DNA of 64,000 nucleotides from Prosopocoilus inquinatus. Its lineage: Eukaryota > Arthropoda > Insecta > Coleoptera > Lucanidae. Below, piece after piece: positions 11,910-25,468 of the stretch (the stretch's first letter is position 1; each line of letters starts with the position of its first letter). The stretch is taken from NCBI GenBank assembly GCA_036172665.1, contig JAYKNF010000065.1, positions 1 through 64,000 of the forward strand, in the 5' to 3' direction. Under the pieces are notes generated by a model. The model had not been told where the DNA came from, ran no database searches, and saw only the letters and a list, made by a program, of their open reading frames with translations. The position numbers were made by a program, and so were the translations under genes.

Positions 11910-12803
11910 TAAGGATCGATTAGATACATCACAGGAACAACGCTAATACGTGTTATTTCGTTTAAAACTATTTCCAGCTTCTGCTGCGTCCGAAAACGTC
12001 TTACCTCACATCAGACTTACTGGAGTCCATCCAAACGTCAAATAACATGTTAGATAAGTAAGGATCGTTTAGATACATCACAGGAACAACGCTAATGCGT
12101 GTTGTTTCTTTTAAAACTATTTCCAGCTTCAGCTGCGTCCGAGAACTTCGTATCTCACTTCAGAGTTACTGGAGCCCATCCAAACGTCAGATAACATGAT
12201 AGATGAGTAAGGATCGATTACATACATCACAGGAACAACGCTAATGCGTGTTGTTTCATTTAAAACTATTTCCAGCTTGTGCTGCGTCCGAAAATTTCGT
12301 ATCTCACATCAGAGTTACTGGAGTCCATCCAAACGTCAAATAACATGATAGATGAGTAAGGATCGATTAGATACATCACAGGAACAACGCTAATACGTGT
12401 TGTTTCGTTTAAAACTATTTCCAGCTTCTGCTGCGTCCGAAAACGTCTTACCTCACATCAGACTTACTGGAGTCCATCCAAACGTCAAATAACATGTTAG
12501 ATAATTAAGGATCGTTTAGATACATCACAGGAACAACGCTAATGCGTGTTGTTTCGTTTAAAACTATTTCCAGCTTCTGCTGCGTCCGAAAATTTAGTAT
12601 CTCACATCAGAGATACTGGAGTCCATCCAAACGTCAAATAACATGATAGATGAGTAAGGATCAATTAGATACATCACAGGAACAACGCTAATACGTGTTG
12701 TTTCGTTGAAAACTATTTCCGGCTTCTGCTGCGTCCGAAATCTTTGTATCTCACATCAGAGTTACTGGAGTCCATCCAAACGTCAAATAACATGATAGAT
12801 GAG

Positions 12804-13846
12804 TAAGGATCGATTAGATACATCACAGGAGCAACGCTAATGCGTGTTGTTTCGTTTAAAACTATTTCCAGCTTCTGCTGCGTCCGAAAATTTCGTATCT
12901 CACATCAAAGTTACTGGAGTCCATCGAAACGCCAAATAACATGATAGATGAGTAAGGATCGATTAGATACATCACAGGAGCAACGCTAATGCGTGTTGTT
13001 TCGTTTAAAACTATTTCCAGCTTCAGCTGCGTCCGAGAACTTCTTATCTCACTTCAGAGTTACTGGAGCCCATCCAAACGCCAAATAACATGATAGATGA
13101 GTAAGGATCGATTAGATACATCACAGGAACAACGATAATACGTGTTGTTTCGTTCAAAACTATTTCCAGCTTCTGCTGCGTCCGAAAACTTTGTATCTCA
13201 CATCAGAGTTACTGGAGTCCATTCAAACATCAAATAACATGATAGATGAGTAAGGATCGATTAGATACATCACAGGAACAACGCTAATGCGTGTTGTTTC
13301 ATTTAAAACTATTTCCAGTTTCTGCTGCGTCCGAAAATTTCGTATCTCACATCAGAGTTACTGGAGTCCATCGAAACGCCAAATAACATGATAGATGAGT
13401 AAGGATCGATTAGATACATCACAGGAACAACGCTAATGCGTGTTGTTTCGTTTAAAACTATTTCCAGCTTCTGCTGCGTCCGAAAATTTCGTATCTCACA
13501 TCAAAGTTACTGGAGTCCATCGAAACGCCAAATAGCATGATAGATGAGTAAGGATCGATTAGATACATCACAGGAACAACGCTAATATGTGTTGTTTCGT
13601 TTAAAACTATTTCCAGCTTCTGCTGCGTCCAAAAACATTGTATCTCACATCAGAGTTACTGGAGTCCATCCAAACCTAAAATAACATGATAGATGAGTAA
13701 GGATCGATTAGATACATCACAGGAACATCGCTAATGCGTGTTGTTTCGTTTAAAACTATTTCCAGCTTCTGCTGCGTCCGAAAACATCGTATCTCAAATC
13801 AGAGTTACTTGAGTCCATCGAAACGTCAAATAACATGTTAGATAAG
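12804..13846. repeat. A-B-C'-D-A* leader block followed by V1-V2
   Basis: Directly after an L monomer come A (GGAGCAACG), B (GGAGCAACG), C' (AACGATAATACG, GAAAACTTTGT), D and A* (CAAATAGCATG), then V1 (AATATGTGTTG, CCAAACCTAAAATAAC) and V2 (GGAACATCGCTAATG, ACATCGTATCTCAAATC, TTACTTGAG). The same five-monomer A-B-C'-D-A* string follows L at 20403, 40069, 49456 and 56353, and A-B-C'-D also occurs at 51989, 58885 and 62557. It is a recurrent joining module between HOR copies. Confidence 0.85.
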
Positions 13847-15932
13847 TAAGGATCGATTAGATACAGCAAAGGAACAACGCTAATACGTGTTGTTTCGTTT
13901 AAAACTATTTCCAGTTCCTGCTGCGTCCAAAAACTTTGTATCTCACATCAGACTTACTGGAGTCCTTCCAAACGTCAAATAACATGTTAGATAAGTAAGG
14001 ATCGTTTAGATACATCACAGGAACAACGCTAATACGTGTTGTTTCGTTCAAAACTATTTCCAGCTTCTGCTGCGTCCGAGAACTTTGTATCTCACATTAG
14101 AGTTACTGGAGCCCATCCAAACGTCAAATAACATGATAGATGAGTAAGGATCGATTAGATACATCACAGGAACAACGCTAATACGTGTTGTTTCGTTTAA
14201 AACTGTTTCCAGCCCCTGCTGCGTCCAAAAATTTCGTATCTCACATCAGAGTTACTATAGTAAATCGAAACGTCAAATAACATGATAGATGAGTAAGGAT
14301 CGATTAGATACATCACAGGAACAACGCTAATACGTGTTGTTTCGTTCAAAACTATTTCCAGCTTCTGCTGCGTCCGAGAACTTTGTATCTCACATCAGAG
14401 TTACTGGAGTCCATTCAAACGTCAAATAACATGATAGATGAGTAAGGATCGATTAGATACATCACAGGAACAACGCTAATGCGTGTTGTTTCGTTTAAAA
14501 CTATTTCCAGCTTCTGCTGCGTCCGAAAACGTCGTATATCACATCAGACTTACTGGAGTCCATCCAAACGTCAAATAACATGTTAGATAAGTAAGGATCG
14601 TTTAGATACATCACAGGAACAACACTAATGCGTGTTGTTTCGTTTAAAACTATTTCCAGCTTCTGCTGCCTCCGAAAATTTCGTATCTCACATCAGAGAT
14701 ACTAGAGTCCATCCAAACGTCAAATAACATGATAGATGAGTAAGGATCGATTAGATACATCACAGGAACAACGCTAATGCGTGTTGTTTCGTTTAAAACT
14801 ATTTCCAGCTTCTGCTGCGTCCGAAAATTTCGTATCTCACATCAGAGATACTGGAGTCCATCCAAACGTCAAATAACATGATAGATGAGTAAGGATCGAT
14901 TAGATACAGCAAAGGAACAACGCTAATACGTGTTGTTTCGTTTAAAACTATTTCCAGTTCCTGCTGCGTCCAAAAACTTTGTATCTCACATCAGACTTAC
15001 TGGAGTCCTTCCAAACGTCAAATAACATGTTAGATAAGTAAGGATCGTTTAGATACATCACAGGAACAACGCTAATACGTGTTGTTTCGTTCAAAACTAT
15101 TTCCAGCTTCTGCTGCGTCCGAGAACTTTGTATCTCACATTAGAGTTACTGGAGCCCATCCAAACGTCAAATAACATGATAGATGAGTAAGGATCGATTA
15201 GATACATCACAGGAACAACGCTAATACGTGTTGTTTCGTTTAAAACTGTTTCCAGCCCCTGCTGCGTCCAAAAATTTCGTATCTCACATCAGAGTTACTA
15301 TAGTCCATCGAAACGTCAAATAACATGATAGATGAGTAAGGATCGATTAGATACATCACAGGAACAACGCTAATACGTGTTGTTTCGTTCAAAACTATTT
15401 CCAGCTTCTGCTGCGTCCGAGAACTTTGTATCTCACATCAGAGTTACTGGAGTCCATTCAAACGTCAAATAACATGATAGATGAGTAAGGATCGATTAGA
15501 TACATCACAGGAACAACGCTAATGCGTGTTGTTTCGTTTAAAACTATTTCCAGCTTCTGCTGCGTCCGAAAACGTCGTATATCACATCAGACTTACTGGA
15601 GTCCATCCAAACGTCAAATAACATGTTAGATAAGTAAGGATCGTTTAGATACATCACAGGAACAACACTAATGCGTGTTGTTTCGTTTAAAACTATTTCC
15701 AGCTTCTGCTGCGTCCGAAAATTTCGTATCTCACATCAGAGATACTGGAGTCCATCCAAACGTCAAATAACATGATAGATGAGTAAGGATCGATTAGATA
15801 CATCACAGGAACAACGCTAATACGTGTTGTTTCGTTTAAAACTATTTCCAGCTCCTGCTGCGTCCAAAAACTTCGTATCTCACATCAGAGTTACTAGAGT
15901 CCATCGAAACGTCAAATAACATGATAGATGAG
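13847..15932. repeat. Tandem duplication of a 7-monomer unit (2 x 1043 bp)
   Basis: Units 13847-14889 and 14890-15932 have related order: V3 (TACAGCAAAGG, AGTTCCTGC, CCTTCCAAACG), V4 (GTTTAG start, CACATTAGAG), V5 (CTGTTTCCAGCCCCTGC), a C-like monomer (ATTCAAACGTC), a monomer with AACGTCGTATATCAC, a monomer with AACACTAATG, and a seventh that is N-like in the first unit and O-like in the second. AGCCCCTGCT occurs at 14211 and 15254, exactly 7 x 149 apart. The first unit alone has CTGCCTCCG in its sixth monomer. Confidence 0.85.
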
Positions 15933-16230
15933 TAAGGATCGATTAGATACATCACAGGAACAACGCTAATGCGTGTTGTTTCGTTTAAAACTATTTCCAG
16001 CTTCTGCTGCGTCCGAAAATTTCGTATCTCACATCAGAGATACTAGAGTCCATCCAAACGTCAAATAACATGATAGATGAGTAAGGATCGATTAGATACA
16101 TCACAGGAACAACGCTAATGCGTGTTGTTTCGTTTAAAACTATTTCCAGCTTCTGCTGCGTCCGAGAACTTCTTATCTCACTTCAGAGTTACTGGAGCCC
16201 ATTCAAACATCAAATAACATGATAGATGAG
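15933..16230. repeat. Junction monomers including a U/C hybrid
   Basis: The first monomer has GAGATACTAGAG. The second (16082-16230) begins as class U (CTTCTGC with GAACTTCTT and CACTTCAGAG, then GGAGCCCA) and ends as class C (CATTCAAACATC). The switch between classes inside one monomer, at homologous position, is what unequal crossing-over leaves behind. The 19-mer order starts at D immediately afterwards. Confidence 0.75.
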
Positions 16231-17571
16231 TAAGGATCGATTAGATACATCACAGGAACAACGCTAATGCGTGTTGTTTCATTTAAAACTATTTCCAGTT
16301 TCTGCTGCGTCCGAAAATTTCGTATCTCACATCAGAGTTACTGGAGTCCATCGAAACGCCAAATAACATGATAGATGAGTAAGGATCGATTAGATACATC
16401 ACAGGAACAACTCTAATGCGTGTTGTTTCGTTTTAAACTATTTCCAGCTTCAGCTGCGTCCGAGAACTTCGTATCTCACTTCAGAGTTACTGGAGCCCAT
16501 CCAAACGTCAAATAACATGATAGATGAGTAAGGATCGATTACATACATCACAGGAACAACGCTAATGAGTGTTGTTTCATTTAAAACTATTTCCAGCTTG
16601 TGCTGCGTCCGAAAATTTCGTATCTCACATCAGAGTTACTGGAGTCCATCGAAACGTCAAATAACATAGTAGATAAGTAAGGATCGATTAGATACATCAC
16701 AGGAACAACGCTAATACGTGTTATTTCGTTTAAAACTATTTCCAGCTTCTGCTGCGTCCGAAAACGTCTTACCTCACATCAGACTTACTGGAGTCCATCC
16801 AAACGTCAAATAACATGTTAGATAAGTAAGGATCGTTTAGATACATCACAGGAACAACGCTAATGCGTGTTGTTTCTTTTAAAACTATTTCCAGCTTCAA
16901 CTGCGTCCGAGAACTTCGTATCTCACTTCAGAGTTACTGGAGCCCATCCAAACGTCAGATAACATGATAGATGAGTAAGGATCGATTACATACATCACAG
17001 GAACAACGCTAATGCGTGTTGTTTCATTTAAAACTATTTCCAGCTTGTGCTGCGTCCGAAAATTTCGTATCTCACATCAGAGTTACTGGAGTCCATCCAA
17101 ACGTCAAATAACATTATAGATGAGTAAGGATCGATTAGATACATCACAGGAACAACGCTAATACGTGTTGTTTCGTTTAAAACTATTTCCAGCTTCTGCT
17201 GCGTCCGAAAACGTCTTACCTCACATCAGACTTACTGGAGTCCATCCAAACGTCAAATAACATGTTAGATAATTAAGGATCGTTTAGATACATCACAGGA
17301 ACAACGCTAATGCGTGTTGTTTCGTTTAAAACTATTTCCAGCTTCTGCTGCGTCCGAAAATTTAGTATCTCACATCAGAGATACTGGAGTCCATCCAAAC
17401 GTCAAATAACATGATAGATGAGTAAGGATCGATTAGATACATCACAGGAACAACGCTAATACGTGTTGTTTCGTTGAAAACTATTTCCGGCTTCTGCTGC
17501 GTCCGAAATCTTTGTATCTCACATCAGAGTTACTGGAGTCCATCCAAACGTCAAATAACATGATAGATGAG
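16231..17571. repeat. Partial 19-mer HOR (D to L, 9 monomers)
   Basis: The order D E F G H I J K L runs in the normal phase and joins without a gap to the complete copy at 17572. CATAGTAGATAAG of class F is 2831 bp before its counterpart in the next copy (16669 versus 19500), exactly 19 monomers. The first ten classes (M to C) are missing at the left, replaced by the junction monomers before 16231. Confidence 0.85.
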
Positions 17572-20402
17572 TAAGGATCGATTAGATACATCACAGGAAC
17601 AACGCTAATGCGTGTTGTTTCATTTAAAATTATTTCCAGCTTCTGCTGCGTCCGAAAATTTCGTATCTCACATCAGAGTTACTGGAGTCCATCGAAACGT
17701 CAAATAACATGATAGATGAGTAAGGATCGATTAGATACATCACAGGAACAACGCTAATGCGTGTTGTTTCATTTAAAACTATTTCCAGCTTCTGCTGCGT
17801 CCGAAAATTTCGTATCTCACATCAGAGATACTGGAGTCCATCCAAACGTCAAATAACATGATAGATGAGTAAGGATCGATTAGATACATCACAGGAACAA
17901 CGCTAATACGTGTTGTTTCGTTTAAAACTATTTCCAGCTCCTGCTGCGTCCAAAAACTTCGTATCTCACATCAGAGTTACTAGAGTCCGTCGAAACGTCA
18001 AATAACATGATAGATGAGTAAGGATCGATTAGATACATCACAGAAACAACGCTAATGCGTGTTGTTTCGTTGAAAACTATCTCCAGCTTCTGCTGCGTCC
18101 GAAAATTTCGTATCTCACATCAGAGTTACTGGAGTCCATCGAAACGTCAAATAACATAGTAGCTAAGTAAGGATCGATTAGATACATCACAGGAACAACG
18201 CTAATACGTGTTGTTTCGTTGAAAACTATTTCCAGCTTCTGCTGCGTCCGAAATCTTTGTATCTCACATCAGAGTTACTGGAGTACATCCAAACGTCAAA
18301 TAGCATGATAGATGAGTAAGGATCGATTAGATACATCACATCAACAACGCTAATACTTGTTGTTTCGTTTAAAACTATTTCCAGCTTCTGCTGCGTCCGA
18401 AAACGTCGTATCTCACATCAGAGTTACTGGAGTCCATCGAAACATCAAATAACATGATAGATAAGTAAGGATCGATTAGATACAGCACAGGAACAACGCT
18501 AATACGTGTTGTTTCGTTCAAAACTATTTCCAGCTTCTGCTGCGTCCGATAACTTTGTATCTCACATCAGAGTTACTGGAGTCCATCCAAACGTCAAATA
18601 ACATGATAGATGAGTAAGGATCGATTAGATACATCACAGGAACAACGCTAATGCGTGTTGTTTCATTTAAAATTATTTCCAGCTTCTGCTGCGTCCGAAA
18701 ATTTCGTATCTCACATCAGAGTTACTGGAGTCCATCCAAACGTCAAATAACATGATAGATGAGTAAGGATCGATTAGATACATCACAGGAACAACGCTAA
18801 TGCGTGTTGTTTCGTTTAAAACTATTTCCAGCTTCTGCTGCGTCCGAGAACTTCTTATCTCACTTCAGAGTTACTGGAGCCCATCCAAACGCCAAATAAC
18901 ATGATAGATGAGTAAGGATCGATTAGATACATCACAGGAACAACGCTAATACGTGTTGTTTCGTTCAAAACTATTTCCAGCTTCTGCTGCGTCCGAGAAC
19001 TTTGTATCTCACATCAGAGTTACTGGAGTCCATTCAAACATCAAATAACATGATAGATGAGTAAGGATCGATTAGATACATCACAGGAACAACGCTAATG
19101 CGTGTTGTTTCATTTAAAACTATTTCCAGTTTCTGCTGCGTCCGAAAATTTCGTATCTCACATCAGAGTTACTGGAGTCCATCGAAACGCCAAATAACAT
19201 GATAGATGAGTAAGGATCGATTAGATACATCACAGGAACAACTCTAATGCGTGTTGTTTCGTTTAAAACTATTTCCAGCTTCAGCTGCGTCCGAGAATTT
19301 CGTATCTCACTTCAGAGTTACTGGAGCCCATCCAAACGTCAAATAACATGATAGATGAGTAAGGATCGATTACATACATCACAGGAACAACGCTAATGAG
19401 TGTTGTTTCATTTAAAACTATTTCCAGCTTGTGCTGCGTCCGAAAATTTCGTATCTCACATCAGAGTTACTGGAGTCCATCGAAACGTCAAATAACATAG
19501 TAGATAAGTAAGGATCGATTAGATACATCACAGGAACAACGCTAATACGTGTTATTTCGTTTAAAACTATTTCCAGCTTCTGCTGCGTCCGAAAACGTCT
19601 TACCTCACATCAGACTTACTGGAGTCCATCCAAACGTCAAATAACATGTTAGATAAGTAAGGATCGTTTAGATACATCACAGGAACAACGCTAATGCGTG
19701 TTGTTTCTTTTAAAACTATTTCCAGCTTCAGCTGCGTCCGAGAACTTCGTATCTCACTTCAGAGTTACTGGAGCCCATCCAAACGTCAGATAACATGATA
19801 GATGAGTAAGGATCGATTACATACATCACAGGAACAACGCTAATGCGTGTTGTTTCATTTAAAACTATTTCCAGCTTGTGCTGCGTCCGAAAATTTCGTA
19901 TCTCACATCAGAGTTACTGGAGTCCATCCAAACGTCAAATAACATGATAGATGAGTAAGGATCGATTAGATACATCACAGGAACAACGCTAATACGTGTT
20001 GTTTCGTTTAAAACTATTTCCAGCTTCTGCTGCGTCCGAAAACGTCTTACCTCACATCAGACTTACTGGAGTCCATCCAAACGTCAAATAACATGTTAGA
20101 TAATTAAGGATCGTTTAGATACATCACAGGAACAACGCTAATGCGTGTTGTTTCGTTTAAAACTATTTCCAGCTTCTGCTGCGTCCGAAAATTTAGTATC
20201 TCACATCAGAGATACTGGAGTCCATCCAAACGTCAAATAACATGATAGATGAGTAAGGATCGATTAGATACATCAAAGGAACAACGCTAATACGTGTTGT
20301 TTCGTTGAAAACTATTTCCGGCTTCTGCTGCGTCCGAAATCTTTGTATCTCACATCAGAGTTACTGGAGTCCATCCAAACGTCAAATAACATGATAGATG
20401 AG
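17572..20402. repeat. 19-mer HOR, complete copy (HOR-4)
   Basis: Full order M to L, 19 x 149 = 2831 bp, with no length change. Its M start is 7739 bp after that of the second copy (52 monomers minus the 9-bp deletion) and 7897 bp (53 monomers) before the next M at 25469. Only scattered single-base differences from HOR-1 are visible, for example CTATCTCCAGC near 18077 and CATCAAAGG near 20274. Confidence 0.88.
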
Positions 20403-23084
20403 TAAGGATCGATTAGATACATCACAGGAGCAACGCTAATGCGTGTTGTTTCGTTTAAAACTATTTCCAGCTTCTGCTGCGTCCGAAAATTTCGTATCTC
20501 ACATCAAAGTTACTGGAGTCCATCGAAACGCCAAATAACATGATAGATGAGTAAGGATCGATTAGATACATCACAGGAGCAACGCTAATGCGTGTTGTTT
20601 CGTTTAAAACTATTTCCAGCTTCAGCTGCGTCCGAGAACTTCTTATCTCACTTCAGAGTTACTGGAGCCCATCCAAACGCCAAATAACATGATAGATGAG
20701 TAAGGATCGATTAGATACATCACAGGAACAACGATAATACGTGTTGTTTCGTTCAAAACTATTTCCAGCTTCTGCTGCGTCCGAAAACTTTGTATCTCAC
20801 ATCAGAGTTACTGGAGTCCATTCAAACATCAAATAACATGATAGATGAGTAAGGATCGATTAGATACATCACAGGAACAACGCTAATGCGTGTTGTTTCA
20901 TTTAAAACTATTTCCAGTTTCTGCTGCGTCCGAAAATTTCGTATCTCACATCAGAGTTACTGGAGTCCATCGAAACGCCAAATAACATGACAGATGAGTA
21001 AGGATCGATTAGATACATCACAGGAACAACGCTAATGCGTGTTGTTTCGTTTAAAACTATTTCCAGCTTCTGCTGCGTCCGAAAATTTCGTATCTCACAT
21101 CAAAGTTACTGGAGTCCATCGAAACGCCAAATAGCATGATAGATGAGTAAGGATCGATTAGATACATCACAGGAACAACGCTAATATGTGTTGTTTCGTT
21201 TAAAACTATTTCCAGCTTCTGCTGCGTCCAAAAACTTTGTATCTCACATCAGAGTTACTGGAGTCCATCCAAACCTAAAATAACATGATAGATGAGTAAG
21301 GATCGATTAGATACATCACAGGAACATCGCTAATGCGTGTTGTTTCGTTTAAAACTATTTCGAGCTTCTGCTGCGTCCGAAAACATCGTATCTCAAATCA
21401 GAGTTACTTGAGTCCATCGAAACGTCAAATAACATGTTAGATAAGTAAGGATCGATTAGATACAGCAAAGGAACAACGCTAATACGTGTTGTTTCGTTTA
21501 AAACTATTTCCAGTTCCTGCTGCGTCCAAAAACTTTGTATCTCACATCAGACTTACTGGAGTCCTTCCAAACGTCAAATAACATGTTAGATAAGTAAGGA
21601 TCGTTTAGATACATCACAGGAACAACGCTAATACGTGTTGTTTCGTTCAAAACTATTTCCAGCTTCTGCTGCGTCCGAGAACTTTGTATCTCACATTAGA
21701 GTTACTGGAGCCCATCCAAACGTCAAATAACATGATAGATGAGTAAGGATCGATTAGATACATCACAGGAACAACGCTAATACGTGTTGTTTCGTTTAAA
21801 ACTGTTTCCAGCCCCTGCTGCGTCCAAAAATTTCGTATCTCACATCAGAGTTACTATAGTCCATCGAAACGTCAAATAACATGATAGATGAGTAAGGATC
21901 GATTAGATACATCACAGGAACAACGCTAATACGTGTTGTTTCGTTCAAAACTATTTCCAGCTTCTGCTGCGTCCGAGAACTTTGTATCTCACATCAGAGT
22001 TACTGGAGTCCATCCAAACGTCAAATAACATGTTAGATAAGTAAGGATCGTTTAGATACATCACAGGAACAACACTAATGCGTGTTGTTTCGTTTAAAAC
22101 TATTTCCAGCTTCTGCTGCCTCCGAAAATTTCGTATCTCACATCAGAGATACTAGAGTCCATCCAAACGTCAAATAACATGATAGATGAGTAAGGATCGA
22201 TTAGATACATCACAGGAACAACGCTAATGCGTGTTGTTTCGTTTAAAACTATTTCCAGCTTCTGCTGCGTCCGAAAATTTCGTATCTCACATCAGAGATA
22301 CTGGAGTCCATCCAAACGTCAAATAACATGATAGATGAGTAAGGATCGATTAGATACAGCAAAGGAACAACGCTAATACGTGTTGTTTCGTTTAAAACTA
22401 TTTCCAGTTCCTGCTGCGTCCAAAAACTTTGTATCTCACATCAGACTTACTGGAGTCCTTCCAAACGTCAAATAACATGTTAGATAAGTAAGGATCGTTT
22501 AGATACATCACAGGAACAACGCTAATACGTGTTGTTTCGTTCAAAACTATTTCCAGCTTCTGTTGCGTCCGAGAACTTTGTATCTCACATTAGAGTTACT
22601 GGAGCCCATCCAAACGTCAAATAACATGATAGATGAGTAAGGATCGATTAGATACATCACAGGAACAACGCTAATGCGTGTTGTTTCATTTAAAACTATT
22701 TCCAGCTTCTGCTGCGTCCGAAAATTTCGTATCTCACCTCAGAGATACTGGAGTCCATCCAAACGTCAAATAACATGATAGATGAGTAAGGATCGATTAG
22801 ATACATCACAGGAAAAACGCTAATACGTGTTTGTTCGTTTAAAACTATTTCCAGCTCCTGCTGCGTCCAAAAACTTCGTATCTCACATCAGAGTTACTAG
22901 AGTCCGTCGAAACGTCAAATAACATGATAGATGAGTAAGGATCGATTAGATACATCACAGGAACAACGCTAATACGTGTTGTTTCGTTCAAAACTATTTC
23001 CAGCTTCTGCTGCGTCCGAGAACTTTGTATCTCACATCAGAGTTACTGGAGTCCATTCAAACGTCAAATAACATGATAGATGAG
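20403..23084. repeat. Second A-B-C'-D-A*-V block, shortened version
   Basis: A B C' D A* V1 V2 V3 V4 V5 repeats 12804-14293 at a fixed offset of 7599 bp (51 monomers). The next monomer (21893-22041) is a hybrid: it begins as the C-like class of 14294 and ends as the AACGTCGTATATC class of 14443 (GTCCATCC, CATGTTAGATAAG), so one monomer is lost. V3 and V4 recur at 22340 and 22489, followed by N-like (CACCTCAGAG), O-like (TGTTTGTTCG) and C-like monomers leading into P at 23085. Confidence 0.82.
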
Positions 23085-25468
23085 TAAGGATCGATTAGAT
23101 ATATCACAGAAACAACGCTAATGCGTGTTGTTTCGTTGAAAACTATTTCCAGCTTCTGCTGCGTCCGAAAATTTCGTATCTCACATCAGAGTTACTGGAG
23201 TCCATCGAAACGTCAAATAACATAGTAGCTAAGTAAGGATCGATTAGATACATCACAGGAACAACGCTAATACGTGTTGTTTCGTTGAAAACTATTTCCA
23301 GCTTCTGCTGCGTCCGAAATCTTTGTATCTCACATCAGAGTTACTGGAGTACATCCAAACGTCAAATAACATGATAGATGAGTAAGGATCGATTAGATAC
23401 ATCACATCAACAACGCTAATACTTGTTGTTTCGTTTAAAACTATTTCCAGCTTCTGCTGCGTCCGAAAACGTCGTATCTCACATCAGAGTTACTGGAGTC
23501 CATCGAAACATCAAATAACATGATAGATAAGTAAGGATCGATTAGATACAGCACAGGAACAACGCTAATACGTGTTGTTTCGTTCAAAACTATTTCCAGC
23601 TTCTGCTGCGTCCGATAACTTTGTATCTCACATCAGAGTTACTGGAGTCCATCCAAACGTCAAATAACATGATAGATGACTAAGGATCGATTAGATACAT
23701 CACAGGAACAACGCTAATGCGTGTTGTTTCATTTAAAATTATTTCCAGCTTCTGCTGCGTCCGAAAATTTCGTATCTCACATCAGAGTTACTGGAGTCCA
23801 TCCAAACGTCAAATAACATGATAGATGAGTAAGGATCGATTAGATACATCACAGGAACAACGCTAATGCGTGTTGTTTCGTTTAAAACTATTTCCAGCTT
23901 CTGCTGCGTCCGAGAACTTCTTATCTCACTTCAGAGTTACTGGAGCCCATCCAAACGCCAAATAACATGATAGATGAGTAAGGATCGATTAGATACATCA
24001 CAGGAACAACGCTAATACGTGTTGTTTCGTTCAAAACTATTTCCAGCTTCTGCTGCGTCCGAGAACTTTGTATCTCACATCAGAGTTACTGGAGTCCATT
24101 CAAACATCAAATAACATGATAGATGAGTAAGGATCGATTAGATACATCACAGGAACAACGCTAATGCGTGTTGTTTCATTTAAAACTATTTCCAGTTTCT
24201 GCTGCGTCCGAAAATTTCGTATCTCACATCAGAGTTACTGGAGTCCATCGAAACGCCAAATAACATGATAGATGAGTAAGGATCGATTAGATACATCACA
24301 GGAACAACTCTAATGCGTGTTGTTTCGTTTAAAACTATTTCCAGCTTCAGCTGCGTCCGAGAACTTCGTATCTCACTTCAGAGTTACTGGAGCCCATCCA
24401 AACGTCAAATAACATGATAGATGAGTAAGGATCGATTACATACATCACAGGAACAACGCTAATGAGTGTTGTTTCATTTAAAACTATTTCCAGCTTGTGC
24501 TGCGTCCGAAAATTTCGTATCTCACATCAGAGTTACTGGAGTCCATCGAAACGTCAAATAACATAGTAGATAAGTAAGGATCGATTAGATACATCACAGG
24601 AACAACGCTAATACGTGTTATTTCGTTTAAAACTATTTCCAGCTTCTGCTGCGTCCGAAAACGTCTTACCTCACATCAGACTTACTGGAGTCCATCCAAA
24701 CGTCAAATAACATGTTAGATAAGTAAGGATCGTTTAGATACATCACAGGAACAACGCTAATGCGTGTTGTTTCTTTTAAAACTATTTCCAGCTTCAACTG
24801 CGTCCGAGAACTTCGTATCTCACTTCAGAGTTACTGGAGCCCATCCAAACGTCAGATAACATGATAGATGAGTAAGGATCGATTACATACATCACAGGAA
24901 CAACGCTAATGCGTGTTGTTTCATTTAAAACTATTTCCAGCTTGTGCTGCGTCCGAAAATTTCGTATCTCACATCAGAGTTACTGGAGTCCATCCAAACG
25001 TCAAATAACATGATAGATGAGTAAGGATCGATTAGATACATCACAGGAACAACGCTAATACGTGTTGTTTCGTTTAAAACTATTTCCAGCTTCTGCTGCG
25101 TCCGAAAACGTCTTACCTCACATCAGACTTACTGGAGTCCATCCAAACGTCAAATAACATGTTAGATAATTAAGGATCGTTTAGATACATCACAGGAACA
25201 ACTCTAATGCGTGTTGTTTCGTTTAAAACTATTTCCAGCTTCTGCTGCGTCCGAAAATTTAGTATCTCACATCAGAGATACTGGAGTCCATCCAAACGTC
25301 AAATAACATGATAGATGAGTAAGGATCGATTAGATACATCACAGGAACAACGCTAATACGTGTTGTTTCGTTGAAAACTATTTCCGGCTTCTGCTGCGTC
25401 CGAAATCTTTGTATCTCACATCAGAGTTACTGGAGTCCATCCAAACGTCAAATAACATGATAGATGAG
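23085..25468. repeat. Partial 19-mer HOR (P to L, 16 monomers)
   Basis: The order P Q R S T U C D E F G H I J K L is in normal phase with unchanged 149-bp spacing. The P monomer has ATATCACAG and the U-C-D-E-F-G-H part matches HOR-4 with class F CATAGTAGATAAG at 24566, 34 monomers after that of HOR-4. M, N and O are replaced on the left by N-like, O-like and C-like monomers of the class set seen near 4767-5064. Confidence 0.85.

Larger units (their letters stand above)
9833..12803. repeat. 19-mer HOR, altered second copy (20 monomers)
   Basis: The order repeats HOR-1 from M (9833) to L (12655). Three things differ: a 9-bp deletion in the D monomer, an E monomer (11463) that turns from E to a different class in its second half, and two adjacent monomers (11612 and 11761) bearing a private ACAAGACGAATACG variant in place of F. 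The result is 20 monomers minus 9 bp, 2971 bp. The matching downstream copy (37834-40068) is altered in the same stretch but differently. Confidence 0.85.
2236..13548. repeat. Large segmental duplication, copy 1 (partner 30237-40813)
   Basis: Private variants line up at a constant offset of 28,001 bp: GGATGGATT at 2539, CATTACAGGAACAAAG near 2699, the 2-bp deletion near 2780, CGACTAG near 3433, GATGTGTAAG near 4464 and CATGACAGAT at 5201. The offset rises to 28,010 after a 9-bp deletion at about 11389 that only this copy carries. Close similarity breaks at about 11562. It resumes near 11880 at offset 27,861, because this copy holds one extra monomer. From about 12640 the offset is 27,265, because the other copy lacks four monomers, and similarity ends near 13548. 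Register and monomer order otherwise agree throughout. A part (about 4430-9832) is present a third time at about 43905-49500. Confidence 0.9.
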
